A stretch of DNA of 5,631 nucleotides from positions 1-5,631 of the forward strand of contig CALDHV010000108.1 in the NCBI GenBank assembly GCA_937902305.1. Reading direction: 5' to 3'. Of this stretch, positions 1 to 3,300 are shown piece by piece. Below the pieces are notes generated by a model, which worked only from the letters and a program-made list of their open reading frames with translations, was not told the DNA's origin and searched no databases. Positions within the stretch are counted from its first letter, which is position 1, and each line of letters opens with the position of its first letter. A program made the position numbers and the translations under genes. Origin of the DNA: an uncultured Clostridia bacterium (GTDB lineage: Bacteria; Bacillota; Clostridia; Oscillospirales; Acutalibacteraceae).

Positions 1-98
1 TTTTCCTTGTTCTTCGCGCAAAATACACTATTTGGGGATGCAGGGCAGTTTTGAAACGCTGACGCCATTATGTGGTGAGTAAGTGCGCTGTTACAAGC

Positions 99-133
99 AA
101 AAAACCGGCTGACATAAAGTCAGTCGGTTTTTT
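99..133. terminator. Likely bidirectional intrinsic terminator
   Basis: AAAAAACCGGCTGAC (99-113), loop ATAAA (114-118) and GTCAGTCGGTTTTTT (119-133) form a 15-pair stem with runs of six T on both strands. As plus-strand RNA the one imperfect pair, 108 with 124, is a G-U wobble; as minus-strand RNA it is an A-C mismatch. The stem is thus slightly better for transcripts arriving from the left, but it should work for both. For the large gene it would leave a 3' untranslated region of about 270 bases that contains the whole hairpin array. Confidence 0.85.
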
Positions 134-151
134 ATTCGGCAGATATTTTCG

Positions 152-334
152 TCGATATGTTTGCCTGTGGCAAACTCGATATAACTTGCCTATCGGCAAA
201 TCTCGATTTATTTCTGCGGTCGCAGAAATTCGATATGAAATAAATCCCTCTTGCACCGCCGTGCATATTGAGTTGCGTAGCAACATATCGAGCCCGTAGG
301 GCATATCGAAAATCCCGTCAGGGATTTATTTCGA
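152..334. repeat. Array of short hairpins joined by TCGATAT / ATATCGA linkers
   Basis: At least seven small stem-loops follow one another with almost no spare sequence. Stems (left arm / right arm): GTTTGCC 159-165 / 169-175; TTGCC 186-190 / 195-199; ATTTCTGC 210-217 / 222-229; TGCAC 252-256 / 261-265; GTTGC 272-276 / 280-284; GCCC 292-295 / 299-302; AAATCCC 310-316 / 321-327. Loops are 3-4 bases. Linkers are TCGATAT at 152, 176 and 230 with TCGATTT at 203 on the left side, and ATATTGA at 265, ATATCGA at 285 and 303 and ATTTCGA at 328 on the right. Stems differ in sequence while linkers are shared, the reverse of a CRISPR or of a simple tandem repeat. It lies in the 3' untranslated region expected for the large gene. 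I know of no named family that it matches. The role is unknown. Confidence 0.85.
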
Positions 335-362
335 TGCGGAGTGTCCAATAGGACACTCCGCA
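335..362. repeat. Perfect 12-bp inverted repeat 10 bases past the stop codon
   Basis: TGCGGAGTGTCC (335-346), loop AATA (347-350) and GGACACTCCGCA (351-362) form a perfect stem. It is the first structure a transcript of the large gene would meet. No T-run follows on either strand, so it does not look like a stand-alone intrinsic terminator. It may protect the 3' end of the message, or be the first element of the hairpin array. It is the longest and most GC-rich stem of the set. Confidence 0.85.
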
Positions 363-372
363 ACAGTTACGA

Positions 373-3300
373 TCAGAAGCCAACCTCGACCCAATGGTCA
401 TCCCGGATGACCAACGGTGCAGTGGTCGTCGTCGTAGGTGCTTTGGTCGTGGTGGTCGGTGCCTTGGTGGTTGTCGTCGGCGCCTTGGTTGTCGTCGTCG
501 GTGCCACCGTCGTGGTGGTCGGTGCCGCAGTTGTCGTCGTCGGCTGCGTCGGATCGGTCGGCACCGTCTCCGGCGTCAGGTCATTGATGATCTTGGCGAT
601 ATACTTTGCCATCTTGGTCAGGTCTTCGGAATCCGCCTTTCCGTCGCCGGTCACATCTGCGGCACGAGCCGCCTCCGGCTCGAGCGAGCCAATGATCTTG
701 GCAACGTATTTGGCGAGCATCGTCAAGTCATCGGCATCGACCTTCCCGTTGCGGTCAACATCGCCGTAGGCAAACTGCGGCGCATCCTTTTCCACCGTCA
801 CGGTCACGGTCAGATCGCCGGTGATCTTGGTAATGCGGTAGACAAAGTTCTCCGTATCCACCTCTTTGAGGTTCTTATAGTTCGACGAACCTTCCGTGAT
901 AGACAGGCTGACAATGTGATAGCCGCTTTCCGCCGCGATGGAGAAGTTCACCTGTCCGTCGCCGGTGCTGTCCTGATCGCCGGTATCGCTGTTGCGGGCG
1001 ATGGCGGAGGTCGCGCCGACCTCAAGCGGCGTTGACAGATCCTGGGTCGCATAGGTGGTCACGACGAAATGCTCACCCGCGAAGGTCACGGTAAATGCCG
1101 GCGCGACGGGCGTCGTCAGCGTCAGCGCCTCGCTTGCGGCGCTCGCAAACGCCGTGTCGGTCTCGGCGATCCGCTGATAGAAGCTGTATTCCGTTTCCGC
1201 CGTGAGCGTATTAAAGGTCGGAGAGGTTTGCCACACAACGCCGTCGATGCTGTATTCGTGGCCATCCGTTGCATTGAGGGTGACGGAGAAAGCCGTCACC
1301 TCGGCGGCGGTCGGCGCGGTGGGAGCCGCAGGGCCGGCGGCCTTGGTCGATGCGGGAGCGGTATACATCACCGAGCCGGCGACATCCCCCGCCGCCGTTT
1401 TGCCTTTGGCGAGCGGCGTGCCGGTCACCTTGACCAGATACAGCCCACCGTGCATCGGGGTAAAGGTGGCGGCGGTCGCACCGGGAACGGCGGCCATTTC
1501 CCACGGTCGTGTCGCGTCCACCTCATACCACTGATAGCCCGTCGCCGTGCCGTTGACTGCGGCAGTGAAGTCGGTGCCATCCCACACGGCGGTCGCGCCG
1601 AGCAAACGGGTCGGTACCCAAACCTTTTCATTCCAGCTCTTGGTTCGGGTGGCAAAGCGGGCAATATAGGCATCCACCCATTCATCGCCGTCGATGCCCC
1701 ACAAAAGACCGTTGCGCACCTCGGCAGGACGGAGCGAATCGCTCATTTCCTCAAGCCCGCTCTCGTTCATATCCGCCAGCAGATCCTTAAACACGGTCTC
1801 GTTCACATCGTACATCGCGTCGACGAAATCCGCCTTGGTCAAAAGCTGATAGAGCCATGCTTTCAATCCACCGTCGGAGCTTTGGGTGTCATAAAACATC
1901 CCGTCGTTATCCAAGTCCGCAATATCGTAATCCCACGCCGGGCCTGCCATCAGCTTGCCAACCAGACCGTCCGCGCCGCCGTCGATGTACATATAGCAGC
2001 TTGCCGCGAACATATCCACCTGCATAGAGAAAGCATCCAGCAGATACTTGCGTGCCAGACTTTCCATATCAAAATAGTCCGTGTAGTGCTTGCCCTTGGC
2101 GTTATAGCCGGTGTCGGAGAACAGCGCGTCCTCCGCATCCTGCACAAAAGCGGTGATCTCTGCCATCTGCTCAAGCGTCGCATACTCCGGCGAGCTGACA
2201 ACCGCCTGTGCGCCGCGGCGGGTGATGAACCAGCTTGCCTCGGATGCATAGCGGAAATCCCACTCGAGGAGGAAGCCGCCCTTGCTCTTTTCCACAGAGT
2301 CGGGAGAGTATTTGAACTCCCGGATACCGCAATCCAGGATAGCCTGCTCGGCAGAGGTCTTGTCCTGCGTATCGGCATTCACCCAGCGTGTGGTCACGCC
2401 ATCGGTCATTTTGGCTTCGGTGATATTGACCCGCTCCTTGTCGATCTGTATCTTTTCGATCAACAGATACAGTCCACGAGCCTCGCCGTTGATATACAGC
2501 TCAACCGGCTCAAACGCCATCGGCGACGCACCGCCCATATCGCGGTACAATGTCTGCATCACCATATTGCACAGTCCGGTACGGTCGGTGTAATATCCGC
2601 CGAAATCCATATCGTGGCTTACCAGCACCCAGCTTTTGGCAGAGCCGGCGCCGTCGATCAGCTCGGCTTTTTTATCCAGCTTGAGAGTGTAGGATTTCTT
2701 GTCGCCGGAATAATCCCAGCTCGAATTGCCGCGTCCCTTGAAAGATGTGTACGCGCGTTGATCGAACAGCACATTGCCCGACGCGTCGGTCAGGGTGACG
2801 GTGCCCTCCTCGGAGGCGTTACCCTTGACCTCGTGGATGTAGGAAAGCGGCACATCGGAAATAACGATGCTCAAGCTCTTGAGCCCGCTCTGCGCGAGCG
2901 TCCTCACCGTGAGCCAGTCGCTCGTCTTGCCGGTGGCGGTCTCCTTGACGGTAAAGACGTATTCGGTGTCCGGTGTCAAACCGTCAAAGCTTGGTGAGGA
3001 CTGCCACGCACCGCCGTTCACGGCGTACTCGTAGCCCGCCTGCTCCTCCAGCACGACCACCGTATCCGCGACCGAAACCAGCTTCGGCGCGGGGAGCAAG
3101 CCCTGCACCTCGACGGGATTACTGACCATCACACTGCCCGCGACATCGCCGGCGGCGGTCTTGCCGCAGTTTTTGCCCAGCGGATCGCCCGTCACCTTGA
3201 CATAGAAGGTGCCCGGCTCGGTGATGGTGTAGGTCGCCGCCGTTGCGCCGCCGATCGCGGTCGCCTTAGTCGGATCGGCGGGATCGAGCTTATACCACTG

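Noticed and set aside
1..98. Tail of a plus-strand gene entering from the left
   Set aside because: All three plus frames are open from the edge (stops at 52-54, 60-62 and 80-82), so none can be preferred, and no recognisable motif is present. The terminator at 99-133 would fit such a gene.
68..304. Short open frames on both strands across the hairpin array
   Set aside because: They run straight through the terminator and array, have no convincing ribosome binding site, and their translations are products of the inverted repeats.
152..334. CRISPR array
   Set aside because: The shared element is only 7 bases and the variable parts are palindromic; units are 18-27 bases apart, too short for repeat plus spacer.
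335..362. The 12-bp hairpin as an intrinsic terminator for the large gene
   Set aside because: It is strong enough, but no T-run follows it on the minus strand (the next bases are TCGAAATAAAT). The hairpin at 99-133 is the better candidate.
394..1035. Plus-strand open frame with Arg/Gly/Cys-rich product
   Set aside because: It is antisense to the Thr linker and dockerin, and its repetitive composition is a by-product of the 21-bp repeats.
1069..2997. Long open frame of 642 codons on the plus strand
   Set aside because: It lies wholly antisense to the CotH/Ig region, its translation is rich in Arg, His and Ile without domain signatures, and it is explained by the GC-rich third codon positions of the real minus-strand gene.
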